Shown: positions 34,213-43,514 of the stretch, piece by piece | How positions within the stretch are numbered: the stretch's first letter is position 1 | Layout of the letters: every line of letters starts with the position of its first letter | Source of the DNA: Bradyrhizobium sp. CB1650 | Lineage (GTDB): Bacteria > Pseudomonadota > Alphaproteobacteria > Rhizobiales > Xanthobacteraceae | Length of the DNA stretch: 64,000 nucleotides | Assembly: GCF_029761915.1 (NCBI RefSeq) | Contig: NZ_CP121695.1 | Location: forward strand, 7,283,501 to 7,347,500 | Direction: 5' to 3' | The notes under the pieces: model-generated | What the model was told of the DNA's origin: nothing | Databases searched by the model: none | The model's input: the letters and a program-made list of their open reading frames with translations, nothing else | Translations under genes and position numbers: made by a program

Positions 34213-34560
34213 ATGCGGACGTTTCTTATAATCCTGGGCATCTGGCTGTTGCTGAATGCCCTGTTCGTCGTGGCCATGACCCCGGCGCGCAAGCCGTCAT
34301 CGCGCGGCCCGGGCAGCCTGTTGCCCGTACCGATCGATCGGCGGGCCGATCTGCCTGATGAGGAAGGCGACAAGCTCTCCTTTCGTCACAACATCATCTC
34401 GGTTGCGTTGACCGTCGTCGTGTCCGTGACCCCGCCCCTGCTCGAAGCCTTCGACGCCGCCAAAGGACTGCTCGGTAGGCGACGCCCAAACTCGCGGAAC
34501 TCGAAGACTCCTGACGGCAAACGCGAGGCAGACGAGACCTCAACTCGAGACTTGAACTAA
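34213..34560 (+). CDS. Small membrane protein, unknown function
   Basis: A 115-aa protein. An N-terminal hydrophobic span (residues 2-22, FLIILGIWLLLNALFVVAM) is followed by a Pro/Arg-rich segment and a second weaker hydrophobic region (IISVALTVVVSVTPPLL), with a polar C-terminus. ATG 34213 is taken; an in-frame TTG at 34210 is unlikely. No recognised family, no operon partner. Confidence 0.55.
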   Translation: MRTFLIILGIWLLLNALFVVAMTPARKPSSRGPGSLLPVPIDRRADLPDEEGDKLSFRHNIISVALTVVVSVTPPLLEAFDAAKGLLGRRRPNSRNSKTPDGKREADETSTRDLN

Positions 34561-34797
34561 GGCGTCGCTACGCTGGAATCCGAAGGCCGCGAAGCCATTG
34601 CGCGGAGACCCCGAGTCCCACAAATGAAGTTCGTACGTTCCCTTCGCACCGCGGCAGCTACATGAACGTCTCGCGGTCGCGTTGGAGTTCCCCCGCGACC
34701 GCCTTCAATCAAATCTCCCGAACGAACCGTCCAAGGCGGAACGGATGCATCCCCGGCTCCTTGAGTCAGAGGGACTCTTCAGGAGGAGTTGAACGCC

Positions 34798-35031
34798 ATG
34801 AAATCATTTGTCCTGACGATCACCACACTGTTGATGCTCGCAGCCGGAACCATGACGGCGGCCAATGCCGTCGAATTCGGAGTTGGCCCGGGTGGCGTCT
34901 ACGTCGGTCCAGACCGGTATCGTGATTACGATCGTGACTATGGCTACGGGTCAGACTGCCGGACCATCATCAGCCATCGTACGAACCGGTATGGCGAGGA
35001 CGTCACCGTGCGCAGGCGCGTGTGCGACTGA
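34798..35031 (+). CDS. Small secreted protein with Tyr/Asp-rich core
   Basis: A 77-aa precursor with a signal peptide (ending MTAANAVEFG) and a mature part of about 50 residues, rich in Asp, Tyr, Arg and Gly (VGPDRYRDYDRDYGYG), with two cysteines likely to be bridged. AGGAGG at 34781-34786 lies before ATG 34798; an in-frame TTG at 34789 is too close to that site. Similar short exported proteins are frequent in Bradyrhizobium and lack a known role. Confidence 0.7.
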   Translation: MKSFVLTITTLLMLAAGTMTAANAVEFGVGPGGVYVGPDRYRDYDRDYGYGSDCRTIISHRTNRYGEDVTVRRRVCD

Positions 35032-35137
35032 TGCCCAATAACAACGCGTTTCGGCTTGGCACTGTCCACTCGCACCCCAGTGCATCGTGACACCGGATGG
35101 GTAAGGCTGCGCGGAGCCGCTCCGCGCAGCGCTGCTA

Positions 35138-36337
35138 TCAGCCGTTATACGCAAACAGCTCGATCGGCTCACTGAAGCCGCGCACCTCGTGTTCGCCGAC
35201 GCGCTCAAGCTCGAAATTGCCTTTCACGAGGTCGGCGAAGGCGCGCGACAGCAGTACCGTCTTGCCCAATTGCTTGGTGAGGGCTTCGAGCCGCGAAGCC
35301 ATGTTGACGGCCGGACCGATCACGGTGAAGTCGAGCCGGGTGCGGGAGCCGATATTGCCGTACATGACGTCGCCGACGTGGACGCCGATGCCGTAGTTCA
35401 TCGGCGCACGGCCGATGCCGCGGTTCCTCTCGTTCAGCGCAACCATGGCCTGACGTGCCTCGGTCACGGCATGCAGCAAGTTCGCGCAAGCCTGGGGTTC
35501 GCTGAGCGGAAAAATCGCGAGCATACCGTCGCCGATGAATTTCAGGATCTCGCCGCCATGCCGCGCAATCGGCTCCGACATCGCGTCGAAGTAGTCGTTC
35601 AGGAGATCGATGACGTCGTCGCGCGGCCAGCTATCCGAGATCCGCGTGAAATCGCGCAAGTCGCAGATCATGATCGCGGCGCGCACCGTCGTCCCGCTGC
35701 CGCGCCTGGTGGCGCCGGCCAGGATGAGCTCGCCGGCGTGGGACCCGACATAGGTCTCCAACAGGGTACGCGCCAACCGGTTCTTGACGCGGATTTCGCT
35801 GACCAGCGCCAGGACCGGCAACAGCCGCTTCAGGCCGGCGATATGCGCATCATCAAAGCCGCCGGGACGGTCGGTCGCGAAGGTCACGATGTGGCGCTTG
35901 CCGAGCGTGTGGTAGAGCGGCCAGGCCACGTAGTCAGTCAGCCCTTTGGCCCGCATCTCATCGTAGAGTGCGTGCTGGCGGCCGAGTGACGGATCCCGTT
36001 CGAGGTTTTCGCGCACCTCGGCCGCACCGTCGAGAATCTCGTTGGCGGAGCTGCCGATGTATTCGGATCGCTCCCGAACGTCGTAATCCACCCTCGCGAT
36101 CTCCGCCTCGCGCATCCCGTCGGACCACATCATCCGGGCGCCAAGCCATTGCGGATGATGGATCAGGATGTGAAGCGTTGCCCGCTTGACGGGAATCCCC
36201 GAGCGCTGGAGCCGGATACACATCTCGGCAAAGATGTTATCGAGGAAGCGCTCGTCGCGCGTTCCGTTAGTCAGCCACTGCACGACGTCTCTGTCGGAAT
36301 GCGTGGCGACGGTTTCGATGTCTGGCGGCGCTTTCAT
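35138..36337 (-). CDS. Adenylate/guanylate cyclase with N-terminal sensory region
   Basis: A 399-aa soluble class III cyclase. Residues 1-205 form a sensor-like region with a four-helix start and GAF-like features (YVAWPLYHTLGKRHIVTFAT). The catalytic domain has all key residues: Asp in ICDLRDFT and in FIGDGMLAIF, Lys in EILKF and Asp in RLDFTVIG for adenine selection, and Asn/Arg in PAVNMASRLE. It should therefore make cAMP. Monocistronic. Confidence 0.88.
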   Translation of the reverse strand: MKAPPDIETVATHSDRDVVQWLTNGTRDERFLDNIFAEMCIRLQRSGIPVKRATLHILIHHPQWLGARMMWSDGMREAEIARVDYDVRERSEYIGSSANEILDGAAEVRENLERDPSLGRQHALYDEMRAKGLTDYVAWPLYHTLGKRHIVTFATDRPGGFDDAHIAGLKRLLPVLALVSEIRVKNRLARTLLETYVGSHAGELILAGATRRGSGTTVRAAIMICDLRDFTRISDSWPRDDVIDLLNDYFDAMSEPIARHGGEILKFIGDGMLAIFPLSEPQACANLLHAVTEARQAMVALNERNRGIGRAPMNYGIGVHVGDVMYGNIGSRTRLDFTVIGPAVNMASRLEALTKQLGKTVLLSRAFADLVKGNFELERVGEHEVRGFSEPIELFAYNG

Positions 36338-36516
36338 ATCCTGCCTCCGAGCAGCGGTCTCGATCAGAGGGGATATATCGGGGTCCCGCCTCGGACCGTC
36401 AACTCGGCCTCGAAGAATTCGAACGTGCCGATCGCGGGTTGCTTGGGTACCGTCTCGGTTCTCCGCGCCATGCGAGGCTATAATTTTTGCCCGGTGGCTT
36501 CATCCCGAACATGACG

Positions 36517-36542
36517 GTCGTCCTGGCCTTCGCCAGGACGAC
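36517..36542 (-). terminator. 11-bp perfect stem-loop after the aroE operon
   Basis: GTCGTCCTGGC-CTTC-GCCAGGACGAC; on the minus strand the loop is GAAG. It lies about 70 bases beyond the stop of the binding-protein gene at 36611 and resembles repeated palindromes of Bradyrhizobium intergenic DNA. Probable terminator or REP-like unit. Confidence 0.55.
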
Positions 36543-36610
36543 ATTGGGGAGACGTCCCGCGTGCACGCCAGAACCATGAGGCCGAACAGGTCACAGCCTC
36601 CCAAACATCA

Positions 36611-37765
36611 TCACTCCCCCTTGCCGCCCTTCAGCTTCGGCAGCGTCTCGACGATCTTCTGCTTGCCGTCGACGATCTCGGCTAAAAAGCTCGCGCGGTC
36701 GATGTCGCCGTTCTGGTCCCAGCTTGCCTCCATCAGCATGCCGGGAGCCTTGTCGGGCGTCAGCGTCAGGCCTTTCATCGCGGCGCCGAACGCCTTGCTG
36801 TCGAACTTGCCGATCTTCTCGGTGACGTATTTGACGAGGTAGACGGCGGTGTAGCCCTTGATGCCGTTATGGTCGGGCCAATATTTGTAGCGCGCGCTGA
36901 ACTTCCTGGCGAATTCCTGGATCGCCGGCACCGGCGCATCGGCGCTTAAGCCGACATGGCCGCGCACGCCGTTGGCGGCGGGGCCGGCGAGCTCGACCAC
37001 CTTCTGGCTCAGAAGCGTGGTCTCGCCGAACAGCGGCGTCGATAGGCCCTGCCGCTTCGCCTCGATCAGGAAGCGGGCGCTTTCCTCTTCGTTGGTATAG
37101 ACGAAGACCGCGTCGGCCTTGGCGTTCTTCAGCTTGATCACGTCGGAGCCGAAATCGACCTGGCCCTGCTCGGTGGAGATGTCGGCGGCGATCTCGATGC
37201 TGCGCGCCTTCATCTCCTTCACGAAGTTGTCGCGGCCGCCCTTACCGAAATCATTGTTGACCCAGACCACCGCGACCGACTTCACCCTGAGCTTGTCGTG
37301 CAAATAATTGGCGATCTTCGGCATGGAGAACTGCTGACCGAAGGCGGTGCGGAACACCCAGGGGTTGCCTTGCGTGGTGATGTCGGCCGCTTCCGCGCCG
37401 ACGATCTGCGGGATCTCGGCCGCCTGCGTCAGCGCCATGTTGACCTTGACCGAGCCGGAGTAGATCGGCCCGAGCACGACGTAGGGGTCCCTGTCCAGGA
37501 CCTTCTGCACTTGCGCACGCGAGACGCCGGGATTGCTCTGGGTGTCGAGATGCTCGGTCTGGATCTTGCGGCCGAAAATGCCGCCGGCGGCGTTGATCTC
37601 GTCGACTGCCAGCGCGACGCCGTCGCGCCAATTGGTGCCGGATACCGCACCTGGGCCCGACAGTTCGACGACGTCGGGGATGTAGACCGTGGTCTGTGCG
37701 CAGGCCGCGCCCGCCCAGATTGCCGCCGCGATCGCGATGCCGACCGGCTTTGCAACATGCCTCAT
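36611..37765 (-). CDS. ABC substrate-binding protein, LivK/Leu-binding family
   Basis: A 384-aa periplasmic protein with a signal peptide ending near AACAQTTVYIPD. Type 1 binding-fold motifs include LSGPGAVSGTNWRDGVALAVDEIN and VLGPIYSGSVKVNMAL. It is the last gene of a leftward operon after aroE and the amidohydrolase, 24 bases from the latter. By association it may bind a hydroaromatic or aromatic acid; no membrane subunits follow, so it would use a distant transporter. Confidence 0.9.
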   Translation of the reverse strand: MRHVAKPVGIAIAAAIWAGAACAQTTVYIPDVVELSGPGAVSGTNWRDGVALAVDEINAAGGIFGRKIQTEHLDTQSNPGVSRAQVQKVLDRDPYVVLGPIYSGSVKVNMALTQAAEIPQIVGAEAADITTQGNPWVFRTAFGQQFSMPKIANYLHDKLRVKSVAVVWVNNDFGKGGRDNFVKEMKARSIEIAADISTEQGQVDFGSDVIKLKNAKADAVFVYTNEEESARFLIEAKRQGLSTPLFGETTLLSQKVVELAGPAANGVRGHVGLSADAPVPAIQEFARKFSARYKYWPDHNGIKGYTAVYLVKYVTEKIGKFDSKAFGAAMKGLTLTPDKAPGMLMEASWDQNGDIDRASFLAEIVDGKQKIVETLPKLKGGKGE

Positions 37766-37789
37766 GACTTCCCTCCCCTTCGTTGTCTC

Positions 37790-38638
37790 TTATCCTGGTT
37801 GATCCGCCGTGCCTTCGACGCCGAGCAGCCTTGCAGGCGTTCGCCACAACAGGCGATGCTGGTCGTCGGTATCCGGAAACAGTGTCATCAGCACCGCGAG
37901 CAGCGGCCCATAGTCGAGCCGCTCGGGCGCACGGAGGAACGGATAGTCGGAGCCCCAGACACAGCGGTCGAGCGTGAAGGCCTCGACGAGGGCGGCAATG
38001 AAAGGCCAGGCGTCCTCGTACGGGTGCGGCTGCTCTGAAAACTTGTAGTAACCGGACAGTTTGACGTGGGCGTCGCGCTCGCGGCCGAGCGCCAGCAGCG
38101 CCTGGAAGGCCTTGCCCTTCAGTCCCTGTGCGATCGACGGCCGCCCGCAATGATCGATGACAAGACGCACATCCGACTTTTCAATCAGCGGCAGCAGCTC
38201 GAGCAACTGGTCCTGCTCGACCTGGATCTGGAGGAACAGGTCCAGGCTGACGAGCTTCTCGAGGAGCGGCGCTGTATTGCGATAATAGTCGGCCCCGTGG
38301 AACGGCACGTTGAAGGCAACGCCGATCACGCCGGCGGCTTTCAACCGCGCGAGCTCGTCGATGTCGACCTCGTTCTCGACGACCGCAACGCCCCTGAAGC
38401 GGCCGCCGCCCTGCTTCAGCGTATCGAGCAGGATGCGGCTGTCGCTGCCGTAGCCGGTGTTGGTCGCCACGATAAGCCCGTGGCGGACATCAAAGGCATC
38501 GAACACGCGGATGAGCTGCGCCGCCGGTGCGATCTCCTGCCCGCTCGGCCGATACGGCGTGTCGGCCCCGTAAGGAAAGCGAACGGGATCGATGGCGTGG
38601 ATGTGGCAGTCGATCTTGGGGCACGCCGGCAAGGTCAT
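37790..38638 (-). CDS. Amidohydrolase family 2 protein, PDC-hydrolase-like
   Basis: A 282-aa TIM-barrel hydrolase resembling 2-pyrone-4,6-dicarboxylate lactonase (LigI) and related enzymes. Seen: the N-terminal metal motif DCHIHAID, VIDHCGRP in the middle, and the late Asp in WGSDYPFLRA. Cytoplasmic. It lies between aroE and a binding-protein gene with 23- and 24-base gaps, so the three form an operon, probably for catabolism of a carbocyclic or aromatic acid. The exact substrate is unknown. Confidence 0.85.
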   Translation of the reverse strand: MTLPACPKIDCHIHAIDPVRFPYGADTPYRPSGQEIAPAAQLIRVFDAFDVRHGLIVATNTGYGSDSRILLDTLKQGGGRFRGVAVVENEVDIDELARLKAAGVIGVAFNVPFHGADYYRNTAPLLEKLVSLDLFLQIQVEQDQLLELLPLIEKSDVRLVIDHCGRPSIAQGLKGKAFQALLALGRERDAHVKLSGYYKFSEQPHPYEDAWPFIAALVEAFTLDRCVWGSDYPFLRAPERLDYGPLLAVLMTLFPDTDDQHRLLWRTPARLLGVEGTADQPG

Positions 38639-38661
38639 GGCGCAGAACTCCCCGGCGCGGT

Positions 38662-39504
38662 TCAGAAGGTCGCTTCAATGGCCTTGACCAGCTCGGGCGT
38701 CACGTCTGGCGTGACGCCGAACCAGGCCTTGAAGGCGAGCCGCGCCTGATTGAGCAGGAGGCCGAGCCCGTTTACCGTGGTGCAGCCACGGGCGCGGGCT
38801 TCGCCGAGGAACGGCGTCTCGAGCGGCGTGTAGATGAGATCGGCGACGAGCGTCGCGGGATTCAGCCGCGACAGGTCGATCTCGAGTGCGTCCTTGCCGA
38901 TCATGCCACGATCGGTGCAGTTGACGAGCAGCGCGATATCGGCAAGCGCGGCGCCGCGTTCGTCCCAACCAACGGTGCTGACGGCGGGGCCGAACTCCTG
39001 TGCGATCGCAAGCGCCTTCTCCGCCGTGCGATTGGCGATGCGGATCTCGCGCGCACCGTTCTCGAGCAATGCGACGACCACCGCCCGGCTCGCGCCGCCC
39101 GCCCCCAACAGCAGGATCGGCCCGGCATCGCCGCGCCATTCGGCGCGCGCGTCGCGCAGGCTCTGCACAAAACCGTTGCCGTCATTGTTGAAGCCGGAGA
39201 GCGTGCCGTCGTCCTCGACGACGATGGTGTTGACGGCGCCGATCCGCCGCGCGGTCTCATTGACCCGGTCGAGCAGCCGCATCGCCGTCTGCTTGTGCGG
39301 CATGGTGACGTTGCAGCCGCGGAAACCGAGCGCGATCAGCCCGTCAAGCGCATCCTCGAGCCGCTCCGGCTTGACTGCGAGCGGCACATAGGTGCCGCGG
39401 ATGCCGTGCGCCTTCAGCCAGAAATTATGAATCACCGGCGAGCGCGAATGCGCGACCGGCATGCCGATGATGCCCGCGAGTCCAAATCCGTCCACCTGCG
39501 GCAT
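38662..39504 (-). CDS. aroE: Shikimate/quinate dehydrogenase family protein
   Basis: A 280-aa NAD(P)-dependent dehydrogenase. Substrate-binding motifs are GMPVAHSRSPVIHNF and TMPHKQ with the catalytic Lys; FNNDGNGF and the dinucleotide loop GAGGASRAVV follow, then a YTPLETPFL segment. ATG 39504 is favoured by GGAAG just upstream, over a GTG at 39552. It leads a catabolic-looking operon, so it may be a quinate/shikimate catabolic paralogue rather than the biosynthetic AroE. A candidate operator lies 97 bases upstream. Confidence 0.9.
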   Translation of the reverse strand: MPQVDGFGLAGIIGMPVAHSRSPVIHNFWLKAHGIRGTYVPLAVKPERLEDALDGLIALGFRGCNVTMPHKQTAMRLLDRVNETARRIGAVNTIVVEDDGTLSGFNNDGNGFVQSLRDARAEWRGDAGPILLLGAGGASRAVVVALLENGAREIRIANRTAEKALAIAQEFGPAVSTVGWDERGAALADIALLVNCTDRGMIGKDALEIDLSRLNPATLVADLIYTPLETPFLGEARARGCTTVNGLGLLLNQARLAFKAWFGVTPDVTPELVKAIEATF

Positions 39505-39600
39505 GCTGCGCTTCCATCCTGAGAAACCCGGCGCACCGAATTCGCTGCGCACGGCGGCTGTTCGTTCACGCCTGCACCTTTCGGTGCCCGACCATCTTAT

Positions 39601-39616
39601 TTGGTCATTTGTCCAA
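39601..39616. promoter_or_regulatory. Putative GntR/FadR-type operator upstream of aroE operon
   Basis: TTGGTCATTTGTCCAA matches the symmetric pattern TTGGNCANNTGNCCAA (12 of 16 positions). GntR/FadR-family regulators of aromatic and sugar-acid operons often bind TTGGTC-type dyads. No such regulator is encoded nearby. Confidence 0.4.
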
Positions 39617-39841
39617 TTCTATTAGGCGGAATGGCTATCGGGTGCAATCTGAATCTGGGGGACGCGGAGAAACGGATTCGGGACAGACGGCGATGGTCAC
39701 GGGCGGACGGCGCGCTTCTTACACGCCAGTTGGAGGCAACGCGGTAGGTGCGCAGCGATATCCGGGACTTCTCACGCGCTGAGGCAACGGCCCCGGATTA
39801 CGCTACGCTCCATCCAGGCTTCGTCCACGCTCGCCTCACGG

Positions 39842-41977
39842 CTACTTCGTCGTCAGCGTCGCGACCGGACGCCAGGCGGTATCGGGCGCGACCGCTGCGA
39901 ATTGCCGGCAGCGGTCGCGCATCAGTTCGGCCGGACGATCGTGGCCGCGCTCGTTCAGCACGGCTTCGAAATGAGCGAGTGCCACGGCAAACCGGCGCGC
40001 GCGATAGTCGGCGAGGCCTTGCTCGTAACGCCCGATCCAATCGGCCGGCTCGTCGCCGACCCCGCCCTCATTCACGAGCCCGATCAGCTCGTAGACCGAA
40101 AATCCCTCCTCGCGTCCGTACACGGCAATGCTGTCGATCTCGCGCGTCACGATGGCGCCACGAGCCAGCCGTTCGGTCGCCTCGCCGATCAGGATCTGCG
40201 TGCCATAGGACTTGTTGGCGCCCTCGAGGCGGCTTGCGACGTTCACGGCGTCGCCGATCACGGTGTAGTTCAGGCGCAGCTCCGAGCCGATATTGCCGAC
40301 CAGCATGCGGCCGGAGTTGATGCCGATCCGGATCTGGAGCGCGTTGCCGAGGTCGTCAGCAAGGCCGGACTCCGCGATCGCCCTGCGGCAGCCGAGTGCC
40401 GCGCGGCAACATCGCAGCGCGTGATCGGCCTGCGGCTGCGGCGCACCCCAGAACGACATCACGGCATCGCCGATAAACTTGTCGATGGTCCCGCCATTGG
40501 CGACGACGACCTCCGAGGCAAGATCCAGATAGCGCGACAGGAGCGGCACCACGCGATCGCCGAGCCGCTCGGACAGTCCGGTGAAGCCGGCAATGTCGAT
40601 AAACATCACGCTGAGCTCCCGGATGCTGCCGCCGGGCCTCGCCTCGACGCCCTGACGCAGCAATGCGCGGACGAGATCGGCCGGGATGAACTTGCGGAAC
40701 GCGGACAGGCCACCCGCCATTTCGGCGATCGCACCCGACAGGCTCGCGATCTCCTTGAGGCGCGATGGATGGCGGCGGACCTGCTCCAGCGCGAAGGCCT
40801 CGACATGGCGGAGCTCGCCGACGACGCGCGACAGCGGCGCGGCAATGACGGAACGCGCCAGCACCGCCGACGCCAACGCCGCGAGCACGGCGCCGATGGC
40901 GAGGCCGAGGATCAGGCGCCGTAGCGTCGTTTCGACCGGACCGAGGAACTCGGCTTCGGGGATCACCGTCGCAAGCGACCAGCCGGGAAAAGGTAGCGGC
41001 GTGAGCGCGACTTCATAGGCGGCGCCATCCGATGTCAGCCGGCTTCGCCACGCCTCCTTACGGCCACCCTCGCCCGCTTTCGCGAGCGCCAGCCGTGCAA
41101 GCGGCAGCAGCTTCGTGTCGCCGCGCGCGACATGCAGTTCGTCGGCATCCCTGTCGGGCGCAGCGACGAGCTCGCCGCTGTCGTCGATGATGAAGGCCGT
41201 TCCCGTGCGCCCGACCTCGAGCTGCGACAGGAAGCGCGCGAGCCTCGTGTATTCGATCATGATTGCGAGGACGCCCTGCCGCTCCTGATAGACGTCGATG
41301 GGGCCGGCGAAGGCGATCGAGGAACGTTCGCCAGTCGGATGGTCAATGACCCTGAACCATTGCGGCTGGTCGGCAGCGAGCCCGGCCTTGAACCAGGCGC
41401 GCTCGGCGACGCGAAACCCGGTTGGCTCGAAGCGGCGGTTGGCGAACTCGATGTCACCGGGCACGACGTCGTACTCGTCGACGCGGCGCTGGCCGGGATG
41501 GTCGGTCAGCGATATCTCCATCATCTCCAGCCGCCGATCGCCGAGCTTGTGCGCGGCGAAGAAAGCGCCATCAGGCCACCCGAAGGCGACCCAGGAGATC
41601 GTCGCCTGCGACTGCAACTGCGAGAGGAAGACGAATTCGCGCTTGTCGGCCTCCCTCGTGTCAAGCACGTTCTGGAGGAACAGGGTGCGGATCGCAGTGT
41701 GCGCGGCCCGCGCCTCGTCCACGATGGCCGAGACCTCCTTGCGGACCGCCGCCACGATCTGCTCGTTGATGGTCGAGGCGAGCTGCCGGCTGGTTGCCTC
41801 GGCCGTGCGCCACCACAACAGGCTGGAGAGGGTGGCTGTCAGCAGGATTGCGCCCAGGACCAGCGCCGAGACGGCAAGACGGATGCTGATCGTCAACCTG
41901 ACGATCGCGTGACGCTGCCGTCCGGGATCGACGTTCATCACTGTTTTCGCCTTCAGGCCAGGTGCGGTTCCTGACAT
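39842..41977 (-). CDS. Membrane adenylate cyclase with Cache sensor and HAMP
   Basis: A 711-aa protein. Membrane span one is at about residues 32-55 (SIRLAVSALVLGAILLTATL), a large periplasmic region of dCache type follows (to about 345), then a second span (LILGLAIGAVLAALASAVLA), a HAMP linker and a class III cyclase. Catalytic residues are intact: MFIDIAGFTGL, IDKFIGDAVMSFWG, LNYTVIGDAVNVASRLE. It senses an extracytoplasmic ligand and should make cAMP. ATG 41938 is an alternative start. Divergent from the bufferin operon. Confidence 0.9.
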   Translation of the reverse strand: MSGTAPGLKAKTVMNVDPGRQRHAIVRLTISIRLAVSALVLGAILLTATLSSLLWWRTAEATSRQLASTINEQIVAAVRKEVSAIVDEARAAHTAIRTLFLQNVLDTREADKREFVFLSQLQSQATISWVAFGWPDGAFFAAHKLGDRRLEMMEISLTDHPGQRRVDEYDVVPGDIEFANRRFEPTGFRVAERAWFKAGLAADQPQWFRVIDHPTGERSSIAFAGPIDVYQERQGVLAIMIEYTRLARFLSQLEVGRTGTAFIIDDSGELVAAPDRDADELHVARGDTKLLPLARLALAKAGEGGRKEAWRSRLTSDGAAYEVALTPLPFPGWSLATVIPEAEFLGPVETTLRRLILGLAIGAVLAALASAVLARSVIAAPLSRVVGELRHVEAFALEQVRRHPSRLKEIASLSGAIAEMAGGLSAFRKFIPADLVRALLRQGVEARPGGSIRELSVMFIDIAGFTGLSERLGDRVVPLLSRYLDLASEVVVANGGTIDKFIGDAVMSFWGAPQPQADHALRCCRAALGCRRAIAESGLADDLGNALQIRIGINSGRMLVGNIGSELRLNYTVIGDAVNVASRLEGANKSYGTQILIGEATERLARGAIVTREIDSIAVYGREEGFSVYELIGLVNEGGVGDEPADWIGRYEQGLADYRARRFAVALAHFEAVLNERGHDRPAELMRDRCRQFAAVAPDTAWRPVATLTTK

Positions 41978-42167
41978 CGCTCTACGCGGGCCACTGCCGT
42001 TCGTTACGTCTGGCAGGCCCGATCGGCCACCGCCAATGCTCTCCCGCTAACGTGTCGATAGCGCCAAGGCATTGGCTTTCGGCGGCCTCTTGCCCGCTAA
42101 TCCCGCCCCGGTGCACAGCCTGTGCGCACTCAACCATCGGCCTCACGGGCTCGTGAGCCGCTCGAAC

Positions 42168-42193
42168 GTAACGCGGGTCGTGGATGATACGAA
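42168..42193 (+). promoter_or_regulatory. Candidate ECF-sigma (SigF-type) promoter for the bufferin operon
   Basis: GTAACG (42168-42173), 16 bases, CGAA (42190-42193), 53 bases before the bufA ATG. The Caulobacter SigF regulon, which includes DUF2282 genes, is known to use GTAACC-N16-CGAA. The match is five of six in the -35 box, exact in spacing and exact in the -10 box. No sigma or anti-sigma gene is in the window. Confidence 0.6.
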
Positions 42194-42246
42194 TGACCAA
42201 CGCGCATCCGCTTGCCAAGCGATGCCGTCTGAAAAGGAGAATTCTG

Positions 42247-42552
42247 ATGTCTGCCAAGCATGTCGTGACTTCGATCGTTCTCGCCGGCGCGGTGTCGACC
42301 GCGCTCGCCACACTCGCCGCCGCCGCACCGCTGACCAAGGCCGAGGCGGATGCGGCCGTCGCCGCCAAGAAGGAAAAATGCTTCGGCGTCGCACTGAAGG
42401 GCCAGAACGATTGCGCGGCGGGACCGGGAACGACCTGCCAGGGCACGTCCACCACCGACTTCCAGGGCAACGCCTGGAAATTCGTGCAAGGCGGGACCTG
42501 CACCAGCATCGAACTGCCGAACGGCAAGAAGGGCTCGCTCAAGCCGGTCTGA
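42247..42552 (+). CDS. bufA1: Bufferin precursor, BufA1 (DUF2282)
   Basis: A 101-aa precursor of a copper-buffering RiPP. A signal sequence of about 27 residues (ending [11 protein letters not shown]) is followed by a core with the four conserved cysteines: [15 protein letters not shown], then [14 protein letters not shown] and GGTCTS. In characterised bufferins the Cys residues are modified to thiooxazoles by BufB and BufC and the product is exported to the periplasm. AAAAGGAG at 42234-42241 precedes ATG 42247. First gene of a four-gene operon. Confidence 0.9.
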   Translation: MSAKHVVTSIVLAGAVSTALATLAAAAPLTKAEADAAVAAKKEKCFGVALKGQNDCAAGPGTTCQGTSTTDFQGNAWKFVQGGTCTSIELPNGKKGSLKPV

Positions 42553-42599
42553 CGCGCCCCGTCGAGACCACGACCACGAAGGAAGAGCGGAGAGAAACC

Positions 42600-43514
42600 A
42601 TGACCACGGCCGCCAAGCCCAACGCGCCTGCGGTGCCACTCCGCTATTCCGTTCCCATCGGCGGCGTTGCCGGAACGAGCTTCAAGCCCGAGCACCTTCA
42701 GGCAATCCTGAGCGCGGGCCGGCAACGCTGCTTCTTCGAGGTCCACGCCGAAAACTACATGGGTGCAGGCGGCGCGCCGCATCGCGCGCTGGAGGCGATC
42801 CGCCGCGATCATCCGCTGTCGCTGCATGGCGTCTGCATGTCGATCGGCGGTCCCCAGCCGCTCGACAAGGCACATCTGGCCCGCTTCCGCAGCCTGGTGG
42901 CGCGCTACCAGCCGGCGCTGGTCTCCGAGCATCTCGCCTGGTCGACGCATGAGACCAGCTTCTTCAACGATCTTCTGCCGCTGCCCTACACCGAGGCGAC
43001 GCTGCGCTGTGTCTGCGATCACATCGACCAGGTGCAGGAGGCGATCCGCCGTCCGCTCCTTCTGGAAAACCCGTCCACCTATGTCGCGTTCCGCGAGTCA
43101 TCGATGAGCGAGACCGAGTTCATCCGCACCGTTGCAAGGCGCACGGGCTGTGGACTGCTGCTCGACGTCAACAACGTGTTCGTATCCGCGACCAATCACG
43201 GATTTTCCGCGCTGGACTATCTCGCCGACTTTCCGCTGTCGCGCGTCGCAGAGATCCATCTCGCCGGCCATGCCACGCAAGCCGACGACGAAGGCGATCT
43301 GTTGCTGATCGACAGCCATGACGGGCGGGTCGCCGATGCCGTATGGAAGCTCTACGAAATCGTCCTCCAGCGCTGCGGGCCGATGCCGACGCTGATCGAG
43401 TGGGACAGCAAGATCCCGGAGTGGCCGATTCTGCAAGCGGAGGCGGCCGCCGCGCAGGCGATCCTCGATCGCTGCCGCCCGGCCGCGTTGACGGGAGATC
43501 GCCATGCCGCCTGA
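42600..43514 (+). CDS. bufB: Bufferin maturase, BufB (DUF692)
   Basis: A 304-aa TIM-barrel, multinuclear-iron oxidase of the MbnB/TglH family. Seen: FEVHAENYMGAGGAP, LSLHGVCMSIGG with the metal-binding His, VSEHLAWS, LLLDVNNVF and IHLAGH, all typical of DUF692 metal sites, and the end IEWDSKIPEW. Acts in the cytoplasm with BufC on the Cys residues of BufA. Its 3' end overlaps bufC by 11 bases (43504-43514). Confidence 0.93.
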   Translation: MTTAAKPNAPAVPLRYSVPIGGVAGTSFKPEHLQAILSAGRQRCFFEVHAENYMGAGGAPHRALEAIRRDHPLSLHGVCMSIGGPQPLDKAHLARFRSLVARYQPALVSEHLAWSTHETSFFNDLLPLPYTEATLRCVCDHIDQVQEAIRRPLLLENPSTYVAFRESSMSETEFIRTVARRTGCGLLLDVNNVFVSATNHGFSALDYLADFPLSRVAEIHLAGHATQADDEGDLLLIDSHDGRVADAVWKLYEIVLQRCGPMPTLIEWDSKIPEWPILQAEAAAAQAILDRCRPAALTGDRHAA

